From Zopfochytrium polystomum (taxonomy: Eukaryota; Chytridiomycota; Chytridiomycetes; Chytridiales; Chytridiaceae): 64,000 nucleotides of DNA. How positions within the stretch are numbered: the first letter of the stretch is position 1; every line of letters begins with the position of its first letter. The DNA lies in NCBI GenBank assembly GCA_025765615.1, contig JAIVFJ010000007.1, positions 62,001-126,000 of the forward strand. The letters are read 5' to 3'. Under the pieces are notes generated by a model. The model did no database searches. It was not told where the DNA came from and saw only the letters and a program-made list of their open reading frames with translations. Shown here piece by piece: positions 11,081-25,248 of the stretch. The translations under genes were made by a program, and so were the position numbers.

Positions 11081-14000
11081 ATGCCTTCGCCCTCGACGAA
11101 CGGCCCAACGGCCAAGTCTCCGAAGAAAGCATTAAAGGCGACAGCTTCCAACAGTGGGATGGAAAACGGCGAATCGCCGTCCGGGCCTTCAAACGGCGTC
11201 TATCCCCACTTTGAAAGCGATGCCTCACGGCATCGTTCGCTGCCGGGCACGACAAACCCCCAGTCCACGCTTGCATACTTCTGGGACCTCGCCTCGGTCG
11301 ACCCCAACGTCCGCCTAACTGCCGCCGTCTCTCTTATCACCGCTCTATCTGGCATGCAGGCTGATCACGATCGCAACCGGGCCGAGGACTCGGAGGACGA
11401 CGCGGAACTTGACGCTGACAGCGCAGGACATCGACGTTGTGTGCCACCAGGACGTTGCGTATGCCTTGAAGCGACTGCTTCGCGGGCTTTCATCGTCTCG
11501 CAACGGGGCGCGGGAAGGATTTGCGTTGGTGCTGACCGAATTGCTGCGCATGCTGTCCTTCTTGAGAGTTTCGACGGTGCTAGACCTTCTGGACTCCCTC
11601 ACACTGTCGTCAAAGGGGTTCAAGGGCCAGGCAAGTTAATTTCTTTGAAGCTGTTCGCGTCCTTTGCACCGCAACGCTCACTTTCGAGGCTTCGTTTGTT
11701 TAGGAGGAACGCGAGATGTTGTTTGCACGGATTTTCTGCTTCCGGTCTATCCTGCTGTCAGAAATGCTTCTGCGCCCTCACACCACCCCAGCGTCAACGG
11801 CCCGAATCGCCAAATATCTCCTCGAATGCGCGGCCGAAAAGACTTACCTTCAGGAAGCGAGCTTTGAAATTTTGATTGGCATTTTCGAGCAGAAAGTTAG
11901 CCGAGGCGGCTCGGATGAGGCAGTCGCCATCGTCAAAGAAACCCTGACGGGCGGAATCGCAACTGTGGAACACTTATGGTTGGCGGTCGTTGCACAGCAG
12001 GCATTCTCGGAACGCAAATTGGCATGTTTCTGAACTGGACAACTTTCGAGTCACTAACCGTTGCCCTTATTATCTGATAGAAATTCAACTGGGAATCACT
12101 ACTTGGTGAAGAGTGGGAGAGAAGTGACCCTCTGTTACACCCCGCGAATCGGGAGCGTTTGGGTGATCTGCTGAAGGTAAAGTGCATTCGTCTGCATGAT
12201 TGTGTACACGCTCTGATGGTCGACCAAACTTCAGGACACCAGCCTTGTATGCCCTCGGCTCCACTCTGTGTGGTTTGCGTTACGCGATATTGTTTGTTCG
12301 CAGAACTCGCCGATTCCCCTTCAAGAGTTTTGGAATCACTTCGTCGACAGCACACTCTTTTCTTCGACCGTTGAAAGAAAGTTCGTCGGCCTCCGAGTGT
12401 TCGAAGAGTTTTTATCTGGAGTCGGCAAGAAGCAGATTCCGTATATTTTCTCAGAGAATTTACTGAAATGCCTCATTTCAAACTTGCGATCCGCCGACAG
12501 TTTGCTGAAGAGCACGGCGAAATCTATTGTAAGTTTGGCGGTCATTACAACTCGAATGAACTGAATGATTCGCTCTAGGTCAAGAAAATAACAACAATCG
12601 CGCGGAAGCGGAACGAAGTCTCGCTTCAAATAGCTCTGCAATTGATTGGGAAGCGCGGAAATATCAAGTTCGATCAGATCACTGGGACGAAAACAGTCGA
12701 GAAGCTCATAGAATCCTTGGATGAAGCTCAAGTAGACACTTATGTGGATCATCTCATCGAAACGTTCATTAAGCAAGCAACAAACAAGTAATGTGTCCTT
12801 AATTCTGTTCGTGTCGTCAAGATTAACCAATAAAAAACAACTAAGGGACGAGGATGCTGTCGACGGCGAGCCCAGCCTCGTGGACTCCCACCGTCTTTGG
12901 GCAGTGGACCAGATGCTTCTCCTTACTCGAAATACCAAAATCCCCAAGTCGAGATCCTCCCTGGCGAAAGTTGTCAAATTCCTTTCTGCACACGCCTTCT
13001 TTGCTGTGAACGCAACGGATTCGGCTCTTCTCCTCTCGCCGCCGACACCGCCAGTGTCCCCCAATATCCGAGAACAACTTCAAGCACGGCTAGCGAGCGC
13101 ACTATCGGATCTGGTTCGGGCCGATCTGGACAAAAGAGAGAGTGCCGAAAGTAGGGCTTTCAAATTCGGACGCTGTCATGTTTAATCCCAATTCATTAGA
13201 GAAAAAGGCCACTCAAGAGCAAATGTGGTTCTACGTGGCAGTCAAACACATTGCGGACATCGAGAAGAGTAAAGCGGCCCAACTCGTTGTACAATTGTCA
13301 GAGGAAGCAATACAGGCCAAGTCGGAAGCATGGAAGCTAGTTGCGGGAATCCGAAACAGAGTGAGTGGCGTCTCTCCAACACTCGCCCGAAGTTTGAATG
13401 TTAATCACAAAATCTGGATTTTCTAAAAGGTTTCCGCGATCGATGTGAAGTCCGACGTGCACCTCATTCCACAACTTGTGTCCATGGAGATCCTTTTCCT
13501 TTACGTTATTTTGCAAGCTTACAGCGACGAGGAGAGTGCTACTCAAGTGTTTGGGGTAATGGCAATCTTTTTCATCCCTCGCACACTTCATTTCTTCAAG
13601 GCTGATGTTTGTGGCCAAATAGGACATCGAGCAATGCTATCTACGACTTTTGCCCGAATCCTCGGTGGAGCCCAAGAGAAAGCGAAAAGCCGATTCGGAG
13701 GAGCCGGACGACGAAGGCCCCCGAAGCAATTGAAGTCCTTGTGGATACTGCTCTGAGCATACTGTCAAACTCATCTGTCTTGGGCCGAACCCTAGGGGAG
13801 AATGTGTTCAGGGCCTTTTGTAGTCGCATGACACCGGCTGCCATCACCTTGCTCTTTGAGGTTCGCAAAGCTTGCGCCGCTGAATGAATTCGAATGCATA
13901 CATTGATGTTTCTTACTTTACCCAGATTATTTTTACTGGAGAGGGGTCCGCTGGTGCCGAAGAGTTGTTCGAAGACGCGCAGGAGGTCATTGATGGCGAA

Positions 14001-15607
14001 GAAGATGCAGCGGAGGAACCGGCAAAAGCAAACGGAGTGGAAAAATCACAATCAAAAAATGTCGAAGATGGAGAGGGTGATGCGGGTAGAGAAGACGGGC
14101 ACGACCACGACGACGACGACGACGACGACGACAATGACGATGACGATGACGATGATGACGATGACGATGACGATGATGATGCGGAGTCCGAAGCAAGCGA
14201 GGTTCCTGAGGAGTTTAGACAAAAAATCATGGAAGCCCTGGGAGAGCAAGCGCCAGAAGCAGATGACGGGAACAACAGCGACGAGAGTGAATTTTTCGAT
14301 GACGACCAAATGGCTGTTTTTGATGACAAGCTGGCCGAAATTTTTGCGGAGAGAAAGGCGAAGGTGGCGAGGAAAGGTACGCTCTCAAGACACTTCATTA
14401 ATTAAATAAGTAACACTTCCTCATATTTCGGTCCAGGCGTTAATTTACAAGCGCTGCAGTTTAAACAGCGGGTGGTTGATCTTCTCGACATATTCGTACT
14501 CCGCCAACCAGAGCATCCTGTGATCATTGACATGTTAGTTCCCTCGCTCAAGGTGGCAATCGACACATCATTCCAAAAGGACGCAAACCAGCTTCACAAT
14601 AAGATCGCCAGCTTCATCTCGTCTCGTCTGGCAAAGGTGAAGGAGAGTCCCAAGTGCACGGCCGAGACTGGGTTGGCGGTCCTGAGCGAAATCCACGCGA
14701 TGGCAAGAAAGGCACCCGCACCGAAGTTTGTCGGACTCTGTAGCGCTCTATCTCTTGTTGTCATTCGCTCGTTGGCGAAATACATGCCCTGCAGATTCGG
14801 TGGAACCACCAGCTGGCGCGAGCACCGAAAGGAGCTCACCAGCGAAAAAGGCCAAAAAGGCCAAAACAGACAAACCAGCGGACACTGGCGTGGATAGCAC
14901 CAAGGGTGAAGGGTTGAGCCCCGTTGCGTCCGCTTATGCTGCCTCGCTGCGCGAATACATGAAGCACCGGAAATCGCGGTTACGGCCCTCGCTGTTCCTA
15001 GACCTGGCGAAGAAGCATCCCACCATCGCCTTGGAGCTTTTTCCCGCGGTCGCCGAGATTTTGTCCGAGAAATCCGGCGTCGTTCAAAAGGGGCACCGTG
15101 TTTCGCAATCGTTTGATCTCATGTCGACAGTGTTCCAAAATTTGCCGGCAAAGGTACGTTTTTGATTTTGACAGTCGTACTTCACGGCCTCGTCAATTGA
15201 CCTTGCAAAATCCAGTCCGATGACGCTGCTCTTTTGGCGAGAGTGCGAGAGGCGATCCGATTACTTGGCCAAATCCTTGTTCGCGTTGTAGGAGGGGCTG
15301 TGTCAAGCAAAGACAAAGGCGTTTCGCCCGAAGAGCTGAAAGATACTTTGAAAGCAACAAACACCGCAGTTAGACACGCCAAAAAGTGGCTTGGAGCGGA
15401 GGTCAGCAACTGATTTCGCAGCGTTCGATGTCAGCTAACTTTTCAAATCGATGCGCTGAACAACCGGATGGGACACAGATTTCCGAGGCGGTCAACCAGG
15501 CCTCCCTTTCCAAGGCGCTTCAGCAATTAGAGACTAAGCCCGAACTGAGCAAGCCGTCCATCAAAAACCTGGTGAAAGTCATTGACGATGCTTTGACCAA
15601 GCGGTAA
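11081..15607 (+). CDS. POL5: Pol5/MYBBP1A family nucleolar protein
   Basis: Pol5 (yeast)/MYBBP1A (animals) is a HEAT-like nucleolar protein needed for rRNA synthesis and processing; the old name DNA polymerase V/phi is historical. Visible: TLAYFWDLASVDPNVRLTAA, DVAYALKRLLRGLSSSRNGA, EGFALVLTELLRML, then about 13 short-intron exons, an acidic tract (Asp-rich, about 14107-14180), QRVVDLLDIFVLRQPEHPV and a C-terminal NLVKVIDDALTKR. Two introns have GC donors (11634 gcaagt; about 12020 gcatgt). Three +1 frame breaks are needed: between 11380 and 11426, at the CCCCC run 13718-13722 (or the TGA just after), and between 14785 and 14895. All three fall in poorly conserved linkers, so their exact sites are uncertain. 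Confidence 0.88.
14107..14181 (+). repeat. GAC/GAT repeat encoding an acidic tract in Pol5
   Basis: About 25 consecutive acidic codons with one Asn. Acidic tracts are usual in MYBBP1A/Pol5 and other nucleolar proteins. Confidence 0.85.
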
Positions 15608-16099
15608 ATCAAACCCCATTTTCGGTGTGTTTCCTGCGTTGTTTTTCCTTTTGTTTCGTGGTGCGAATACTTGAGCTTCTTGTGGTAATCATGGGGTTTC
15701 GTTTCTTTCCAACTGTTTTTTTTCTCACCCTTGGTGGTGGTGGTTGTGGTGACGAGAAGACTGCGGCCTCTCAAAAACATGACCAAAGTATCGAAAAATC
15801 GTTCGTGTTGAAAGACAGGGCGGACGTGTGTGTGCGAGCGCCATTTCGTTCCCATGGGCTTTGAAGGCGAGTCCGGGAGCGCGTGCATCTGTCCGCGAAT
15901 TTCTCGGACGGGCTGAGATGTCCAGGCGGCTCGTTGCGCTGTTGTCATCAGTCTGCACTTTTCTGCTTTGCTCCTCCTCCAAGCAGAGGATCGGATGGTG
16001 GAGAGATTGGGACAGAGACTGACTGGCCTGCAGACAGACTTACACGTAGACGAGGTGCTTTGCGCCTTGACAAGGAACGACACTGGCGAGACAATATTT

Positions 16100-16491
16100 A
16101 AACACCGCCCGCCCACAATCCCGCTCTCTCCTCGCTCTCTGTCTCTCCCTGCCTCTGTCACTCGTTCCCGCTCCCTCTCTCTGTCTCTCTCCCAATTGAT
16201 ACGTCCAGCAGACAGGCAGACAGACCGATCCTTGCCCCGCCTCCTCTCGTTCCTTTTTTTTTCTGCCTTTCTTTGCGATTCTCACTTAAAACTGCCCCCC
16301 TCCGCCCTTCCGTCTGTTCTCACGCCGCCTTCGCCCACCCACCCATTCACGGGCCCGCCCTTCCTCCTCCACTCTTTCCCTGTCGTCAAGCAGCGCCCCA
16401 TCCCGCCAGGCTTCAGCGTCCAGCCGCACTCGTCCGGCCCGCAGTCCTTTCAGAAGCAGCCCAGTCACTCTAGTCTTCGCCCAGAACCAGC
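16100..16491 (+). promoter_or_regulatory. Pyrimidine-rich beta-tubulin promoter/leader
   Basis: A strongly CT-rich stretch (CTCTCT and CCGCC blocks) leads into the beta-tubulin ATG. Pyrimidine-rich upstream tracts are common before highly expressed genes in fungi. No clear TATA box is seen. Confidence 0.4.
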
Positions 16492-18195
<1,704 letters not shown>

Positions 18196-18244
18196 AGGGT
18201 TGTTAGGTCTTTCTCCAAATGGTGGTTTGTGTGCTGTTAGTTGA

Positions 18245-18950
18245 GTGTCAGACTGTTTATCATTAAAGTCGCCGTAGTTCAGTGCGTTTTCGCTGAATGT
18301 CGCATTTGAGATTAATTGCGACAATACCTTCATTCAAGCACGGAGCTTCCAACTTCTTGGCGAAACAACTATTGGTGGTTTTCCGAAGTTCGCCTGTGCT
18401 TAAAAAACCCCTTCTTGTCACGAATATGAAAACGCCACGTCGCGATTTCAGCTTCGCCGACAGCGCCACTTTGCAGTACCCCTAAGCCATTGGCTTCAAC
18501 CGCCTTTAAAATTTGACGAAGGAATCCTGATTTGCTAAATATCGATTGAAACCTTCTTGCTGGCTCCTCCGGTTTCTTGTTTCTTGAGTTGCCGATGGCA
18601 GGTGCACTGCTACTGGCAGCCGTGGCAGCGATATTAGCAGAAAGGGTTGGAACAAGGACCCAATTTGGAGAAAGTCGGGAACTGAAAAGGCATCAGTGTT
18701 TGACTCACCTTCGACTTAGGCCTGCATTTTTCGCGGTGGATTACGACCGCGCGAATGCGAACATCCGCTGGACGATAATATTTACACCACCCCCTACGCT
18801 TGACTGCTGGAAGATATTTTACTGTGTCTCAGTCTCATGGAGGGAAAGATACTTTGGAAGAATTAACGTGGCAAGGTTGCTGGGTAAAGTCCCCTTCTCC
18901 TTGCTACAAATATGTTCAGATTGAACTCGGAAACACTATATGAATTTATC
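18245..18950 (-). other. Intergenic stretch with possible small minus-strand gene
   Basis: Between beta-tubulin and eIF3b. On the minus strand there is a good splice donor (aag|gtgagt at about 18709) after a basic peptide (VRIRAVVIHREKCRPKSK). Downstream are open stretches in more than one frame (for example RRFQSIFSKSGFLRQILKA). I could not join them into a recognisable protein. It may be a small ribosomal or mitochondrial protein gene, or nothing. Confidence 0.2.
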
Positions 18951-19045
18951 GGAAAAAGGGGTTGGAATAGGAAAAACTGCAAAAAAAAAAAGGACTGAAA
19001 GAAACGAAAGAAAAGAAAGAAAGAAAAAGTGAATACTCACCCAGC

Positions 19046-21531
19046 ATGGCCCCAGTCCGCAACTGGCACCAGCAGCTCCGGCACGGCCCCGTTCGATTTG
19101 CACCTGATCGGCGCCAACAACGTGCACATTCCTGAGAACGACGATGAGATCGACTTCTCCGACATCGTAGCGAGGTACGAGGTCAAGCGACCTCGTCTGT
19201 TCGACTGCATCGTCATTGTCGACAACGTCCCGCAGGTCGAGGAGAACCGTCGCGCGAAATTGCTGGACGTCATCCGCAAGAAGTTCAAAGACATCGGAAC
19301 CATCAAGGACATTACCATGCCTGACGACCCGGTGACGAAGAAGTCGAAAGGGTTGGTTTTGGTTTTGTTTCCACACTTGAAATTGCCGTCAATGCTGATC
19401 GACGCACCGTCCAGCTTCCTCTTCATGGAGTTCGAAACCCCAGAACAGGCGATCATGGCAGTAAAATACGGGGACGGACACGTCCTCGACAAGAACCACG
19501 TCTTTTCTGTGAATCGCTACGAAGACTTTGAAAAGTTTCTTGCCTTTCCGGAAGAGTTTACGCCCCCGAAGATTGAGCCCTACCAAGACAGGCCCCACCT
19601 GCGCTCGTGGCTCAAGGATGAGAAGCTGCGCGACCAGTGGGTGCTCGTGAAAGGCGATCAAGTCGGTGTTTATTGGAACAATAAGGCTGATCAGCCCGAT
19701 CTCATAAAGTCTGGAGAGGTACGTCGCGAGATCGACGTCATTTGCTTGCTTACGCGCTCTATTGAAATTCAGAACTGGTCCGAGACGTACGTCCAATGGT
19801 CCCCTCTCGGGACTTATATGGTTACATTCCACAAACCTGGCGTTAAGCTGTGGAGTGGGCCAAACTTTGAAGTTGGAATCCGTTTCGCACACCCGCAAGT
19901 TCGATTGATCGATTTCAGCCCGAACGAGCGATACCTCGTGACGTGGAGTCACGATCCCATCACAACTGAAACCGGTGATCACCATGTAAGCGTGCAGGCT
20001 TTGATACCGTCCACTACAGTGCAGCTAATGTAGAGATTCAGCATGTTGTTATCTGGGACACCCAAACAGGACTGCAGCTGCGGTCTTTCCCGGTGGATCC
20101 ATCAACTTTCCAGGTCAACGAAGCTGGCGGCAGAAATCCAGCTGCAACCGTGAAAATCGACTGGCCCATGTTCAAGTGGTCGCATGACTCGAAGTATGTG
20201 GCTAGGATGACTCCAGGCAAAGAGGGTGCCATCTACATTTATGAGACACCTGGAATGGGGCTCCTTGATAAAAAGAGCATCAAAATCGAGAACCTGAAAT
20301 CGTTTGATTGGTCGCCGAGTGAAAACGTACTCAGCTATTGGACTGCAGAACCAGAAGTTGGCCAAATACCTGCTCGTGTTACTCTTATCCGAGTTCCATC
20401 GAGGGAGTTGGTTCGGACAAAGAACTTGTTTGGAGTTGTCAATGTGAGTTTGGTGATCCGGTCCGTGTTATATATCCTTACTCTGTTGATTAGGCGACCT
20501 TGCACTGGCAATCCGAAGGAAAGTACCTTCTTACGAAAATTGAACGCGCCAAGACAAAGAAGCAAATCGTCGTCAGTCTGGAGGTTTTCCGCATGAAAGA
20601 GAAGGACGTTCCCGTGGATGTAGTTGAGCTGAACCAAAGCGAATCACACGTCAACGTATTTTGGGAACCAAAAGGCGACCGCTTCGCTCTCGTTTCCGCC
20701 GAAGCTCCAGGAGCACCACGAATGTCCGTCCACTTCTACCACATGGGTGCTCCCAACTTGGGCAAAACGTCTAAGAAGGCGCTTAAAGGTACTGCCCAGA
20801 CTGGTCCTTCTACGAGCGCATCTGGCACAGGCACTGGACTCGAAGGCGGAGCGGCGGCCTCTTACGATGTTGGTGGGGCAAAGCTTGTTCGAAGCCTGGA
20901 ACGTAAAGGCATCAACCAAGTCATTTGGTCACCGAAGGGCCGTATTGCAGTGCTTGCTGGAATTCGCGACTACCAAGGTGGAATTGAGTTCTGGGACGCT
21001 GACGAGCAGATTGTTTTGGGCTCTGGCGAGCACTACAAGTGCACCGACGCCGAGTGGGACCCGAGCGGCCGGTACCTGGTCACGTCTGTCTCCTGGTGGC
21101 GAGTGCAGACAGACCCAGGCTTCACTATGTGGACCAACACTGGCCAGACGCTGACACAGCAGATGGTTCCGCAGTTCAAGCAGTTCCTGTGGCGCCCTCG
21201 TCCGCCCACACTGCTTTCGGCCGAGCGGCAGAAGGAAATTCTCAAGAAGCTGAAGACATACTCGAAGGAGTTTGACAAGATCGACGAGTCGCAGACCGAC
21301 GCGGTGAACAGAGAGTTGATCGAAAAGCGCCTTGCTCTTTGGCGAGAGTGGGTTGCTTACCGTCGTCGCTGCGAGGACGACTGGACCAAGGAGGCCCCGC
21401 TTCGTTTGGAGATTGTGGGTTTCGACCTGGAAGAGGATGCAAAGCAGGGTATCCGCGAAGTGGAGGAGTTTGTTGACGAGGTGATTGACGAAGTGGAGGA
21501 ATTGGTCAAGGACGACGAAGATTACGACTGA
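19046..21531 (+). CDS. EIF3B: eIF3b (Prt1), translation initiation factor 3 subunit b
   Basis: Core scaffold of eIF3, bound to the 40S subunit near the mRNA entry channel. An RRM comes first (LFDCIVIVDNVPQVEENR; KSKG|FLFMEFETPEQA joined across a 66-nt intron). A nine-bladed beta propeller follows (QWSPLGTYMVTFHKPGVKLW, DFSPNERYLVTWSHDP, VIWDTQTGLQLRSF, VFWEPKGDRFALVSAE). The C-terminal helix contains KFWEWVAYRR-like WREWVAYRRRCEDDW. Four introns. The only good start, ATG 19046 in agcATGG context, is one frame off the body. Removing one base (for example from CCCC 19050-19053) gives a natural N-terminus MAQSATGTSSSG leading into ENDDEIDFSDI. Read as printed, the ATG frame stops at TGA about 29 codons on, while the body frame has no ATG before about 19317. 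Confidence 0.95.
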
Positions 21532-21544
21532 AGGATTTCTGTTT

Positions 21545-22342
21545 CTGCGAATTGGACCAAAGGACAACAATAAAACAACTTGTGAGGAAGTATTGCATGT
21601 CTGAGAGAAGAGACGCTCGTGTCGGTAGCGCTTAATATGCTTGCTCCCACGCCCTGGCTTGCACCCAATTGCGATCATGTTTCGTGCGAATCCCAAATTT
21701 TGGCGTCGACCGAAAGGAAATAACAAAACCACAGAGTCCTACCCACGCCAAGGTCTCAGTGTGAGGGCGAACTGTGTCCTCGGGTCGAATTGGTTTTCAT
21801 GTCTTCAAAGCAGCGTTCGAGGTTGTCCATCGGGTTGTTCGGAGCACGGTGGATATTAAAATTAAGTTCTTTGTGCATTCAGCTTACGCATAACGGTGCT
21901 GTAATTGAAAAAATCACACACATCAAAAGTAAAGAATGGCACTCGAGGCACTGCTCCACTTGTTCTTCGGCACGAGCGCCTGTCCTGCACTAAGATGGAC
22001 AGCTTTTGGTGAATGAATCCCCTTGGCCGAATCCGACGACAACAGCAACACTTCTTCCGATGAAGAAAGCGAGCAGGATGAGAGTATTTCCCCCGTTTCG
22101 ATCCGAGTTGCGGATGTGTCTGCAAGACCACGCCATGTTCCCAAAAGCGAAAGCGGAACGGTTTCTTCGTCACTTGCCGGAGAGCCAGGCTACTGTCGAG
22201 TCGAACTCGCCGTCCGTCAAAGCAGCTATCCGGATCCATTCCGGTAACGATGACCGGTAACGATGACCGTTCGGGATCCACGCCCGCCAAAACCAAGCTT
22301 TTATTGCGGCCGTGTTTCTATCCCACCTCCGCGCGGCGGAGC
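21545..22342 (+). other. Intergenic region with a possible small plus-strand gene
   Basis: An ATG at 21936 opens MALEALLHLFFGTSACP, stops at an in-frame TGA after 26 codons, and the same frame then continues as a Ser/Asp/Glu-rich sequence (NSNTSSDEESEQDESISPVS) to about 22247. A 38-nt GT-AG intron (starting gtgaat, ending acag) over the TGA is possible but would change frame. A 13-bp sequence (ccggtaacgatga) is duplicated in tandem at about 22241-22266. No family recognised. Confidence 0.25.
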
Positions 22343-25138
22343 TCACCGCCCAGCAGTCGACAGCCACTCCGTCACCCACTGGGACACGGCGCCGACCAGC
22401 CCGCGTCCTTGCCCTCCACCGCGAGGTTCTCGCCGTCAAAGTCGATTCGCGCTTCGTCCAGGTCCACCACGAACCGATCGTTGGCGTCGAATTCGAGGGT
22501 TCCGCGCAGCTTGTAGGTTGTTTTCCCAGGGTTGGATACCAGAACGGCGGTTGTTCGCGAGTGTCAGAAAAGAATCGCATATAGAAAAAAGCATGAAGGG
22601 GGGGCAGAAAATAGAGACCGACCTCAACGACGCAAGCCTTTTTCAACGCGTCTCTGCAGGCGCGTCGAACAAACATCGTGCGCCTCGGGTCGGCGAAGCT
22701 GCGGCGAAGGTGCAGCCTTGATTCCGTCAGGTCGCCCTGCACGGCGTGGGCGGTTGGATCCACGAGGGCGTCGATGATCTGGTGATTAACAAATGTCGAG
22801 GGGAAAGGGGAAACGGGGCAGGAACCAAAATAATCAAAAAATAAAAATAAAATAAAATCAGAGGCCTTCCACAGCGCCCCAAGAGCAAGAGGGGGGGAGA
22901 AGAAAATAATGAAACAAAAGGAGTCGATCAAAGCAATCCCAACTACACCCACGCACCTCGCGCGAGACCAACACCCTCCAATCCATCGACCCGAAATACA
23001 CGTCCGTCGGCGGCGCGCCGGCGTCGACCCACACAGCGTTCGGCACGCCGAGCCCAGCGAGGTCGGGCTTGAACGCGGCGGGCGCGACGACGGTCGCGGG
23101 CGTGCACGCGGCGACGAGCCGGCGGAACTCGTCAGCGGCGACGCAGGCGTTTGCGCGAAAGTCGAGCATTGTCGTTGTTTTCATCTTTTTGCGCTGCTGC
23201 TGCGGCGGGCGGCGGCGGCGGAAGAGGTGCGAGGCGGCGCGGCATGGTGTCTTTGAAAAGGTAAGTAGGAGGGTGGGGTGGTGGGGGGGGGGGGATGGGG
23301 TGGGATGGGGGTGGGATGAGCGTTCGGTTTGTTGTGTGTTGTATTTGGGCGACGGGCGGGAGGACGATTAAGTAATATTGAGAAACAAGCATCAGAAAAA
23401 AAAAAACACCCATTATCATCTCCCTTGCGACGCGCGAGAGACGTACCGAACAACATGGCCGCGACGCCGAGGTCCGCAAGCTCGTCGACGCCGCACTCGT
23501 ACTCGATCGCGTCAAACTCGGACACGCAAAAAAACGCGACAAACGGCTTGCGCGCCGCCGCGTCCCTCGAAAACGCCGTGATGCTGTCGTGGACGGTGAG
23601 CTGCCGGCTGTCGAGCAGCGCGCTGTGCGGGAGCGGGTACTGGGAATCGAATAGGAGCTGTTGGCGCTCGGGGTTCATCCTTTGGTTGTTTTTTTTTTTT
23701 TTAGTTTTTTTTTCGGTTCGCCAAAAGGTTTGATCTGGTTGATTAGAAGCGAGAAGAAATTGAAAGCAGAGGCGAGATGGAGGGAGTTTACCATTCGCCA
23801 AACATGCTACAGAGCTTGAGCGACGTCAGGGCCACGGGCGAAATGACGTGCATCGACGCCTTTGTGAGACCCAACGAGGACAGACTGTGGTTGACGACCT
23901 CGATCAGGTCAAAAAGCATCCCGAACGGACGACAGAAGAGCGCCAGGCTCTCGCCCCTGTCCAGGAGTTGGCCTGAAACATTAACTTGGATTAAACTATC
24001 CCCAGGAAGAATCCTGCCAAAACAAACAAAAAAAAACAAATGCCCAAGCCCAACCGACCGACGGTGGAATAAACTTTGCTGAGCAACTTGCTGTAAGGCA
24101 GCGACGGCAGGTCCTGGACGCCCGAGCATACGATGTGGTCGACGCTGGCAAGCCCAAAAGACTGCATGCTGGCCGCGTAGTTGACGACCTGGGTGGACAC
24201 TGAAGAGAGGAGGAGGATCTAGTTTATGGTGTTTAGTGCGAGCTCGGGTTTTGACTGAACGAGGGGACGTGCCTTTTCCCAAGCGCACGAGAGGATCCAG
24301 TGGGAGTTTCCAAGCGATGCCGCCGGCGCTGATGGCAAACCCAGTCCAGTGTTCTTTAAACGTCTTGGGGGGCAAGGGGTTCTCTCAGTTTCAGGGACAC
24401 GACCCGGGTGTTTTTTCGCTTACAATCTGCTGATTGAATCTGACTCGTTGAACCTTCCTCAAGCACGACTGAACGTCTGCTTTAGTAAACCACGGTCTTA
24501 TCTGTCCATTCGACTCCAGATTTGCGTTGCTGAATACAAAAGGAAGAATTCAATCGGGTTGAAAATCCATTCGACCTTTTCACTTACAAAGACAGCGACT
24601 CGCCCAGCGCAATTCTGTTTGAGCAGACACGTTAAAAAAAAAAAAAAAAAACACCAGTGGCGCGAACCACGGTTTTTAGCAACCGCGAAACAAGAGAAGC
24701 GTCCTCACTTTGCAAACTCAATGCACGGATCCGTCGCGTACACCTTGCCCGCGAACGCCGTGTACTCAGTCACGAACGGCAGGCCGAGGCACTGTTCGTA
24801 GCTGGACAGCAGGATGGCGTCGACCTTGTCCCACTCGGTGACGCTGAGGTAGTTCATTGAAAACAGAGAGCTGTTGCCGGCGGCGGCGGCGGCGGCAGCG
24901 GCGTGGCTCTTGGTGGTGGTGGCGGTGGCGGTCTTGGTGGTGGGTTGAAGCGGGCATCCGGTGAGAATGCTTCATGTGTTGCCAGGGTTGGAATCGGATG
25001 GATGGATGGATGGATGGATGGATGATGAGAAACACACAATATACACTGTGTTGCTTTTTATTTTTTTTTAATACCGGACGCATCCGTTCAGGTTCAGCAG
25101 CCAGGTCAGGTGGTCGGGCCTTGCGGCGGCGCGTCCTG
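22343..25138 (-). CDS. INTS9: INTS9, Integrator complex subunit 9 (5' end not resolved)
   Basis: Catalytically inactive metallo-beta-lactamase/beta-CASP partner of the INTS11 endonuclease in Integrator, which cleaves nascent Pol II transcripts. Family landmarks: LTWLLNLNGCVR, VTEWDKVDAILLSSYEQCLG, LPFVTEYTAFAGKVYATDP, FAISAGGIAWKLPLDP, VDHIVCSGVQDLP, LLDRGESLALFCRPFG, HVISPVALTSLKLCSMFGEW, MLDFRANACVAADEF, and a C-terminal helix AVSQWVTEWLSTAGR. Introns carry very long A or T runs. One +1 break is needed near 23170-23195. Near 22395-22404 the frame appears to be short by one base (-1, or two +1 steps), the only opposite-sign case I saw. The zinc-binding HxHxDH motif of active members is not visible, as expected for INTS9. 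The exons 5' of 25138 are uncertain. Confidence 0.75.
25003..25027. repeat. (GGAT)n microsatellite
   Basis: About six tandem copies of GGAT inside an INTS9 intron. Confidence 0.8.
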
Positions 25139-25167
25139 CGGAGAGGAGGCCCTGTTTGTTATTTTTT

Positions 25168-25168
<1 letters not shown>

Positions 25169-25201
<33 letters not shown>

Positions 25202-25248
25202 TTTAGAAAAGGGGAAATTGGTTTGGACGTTCAAATAAAATTATATAC

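Noticed and set aside
18245..18950. SRP9/SRP14 or small ribosomal protein on the minus strand
   Set aside because: Tried several families against the basic exon and its downstream frames; none aligned.
22170..22952. Long minus-strand open frame of about 260 codons
   Set aside because: It crosses INTS9 introns and reads the exons in the wrong frame.
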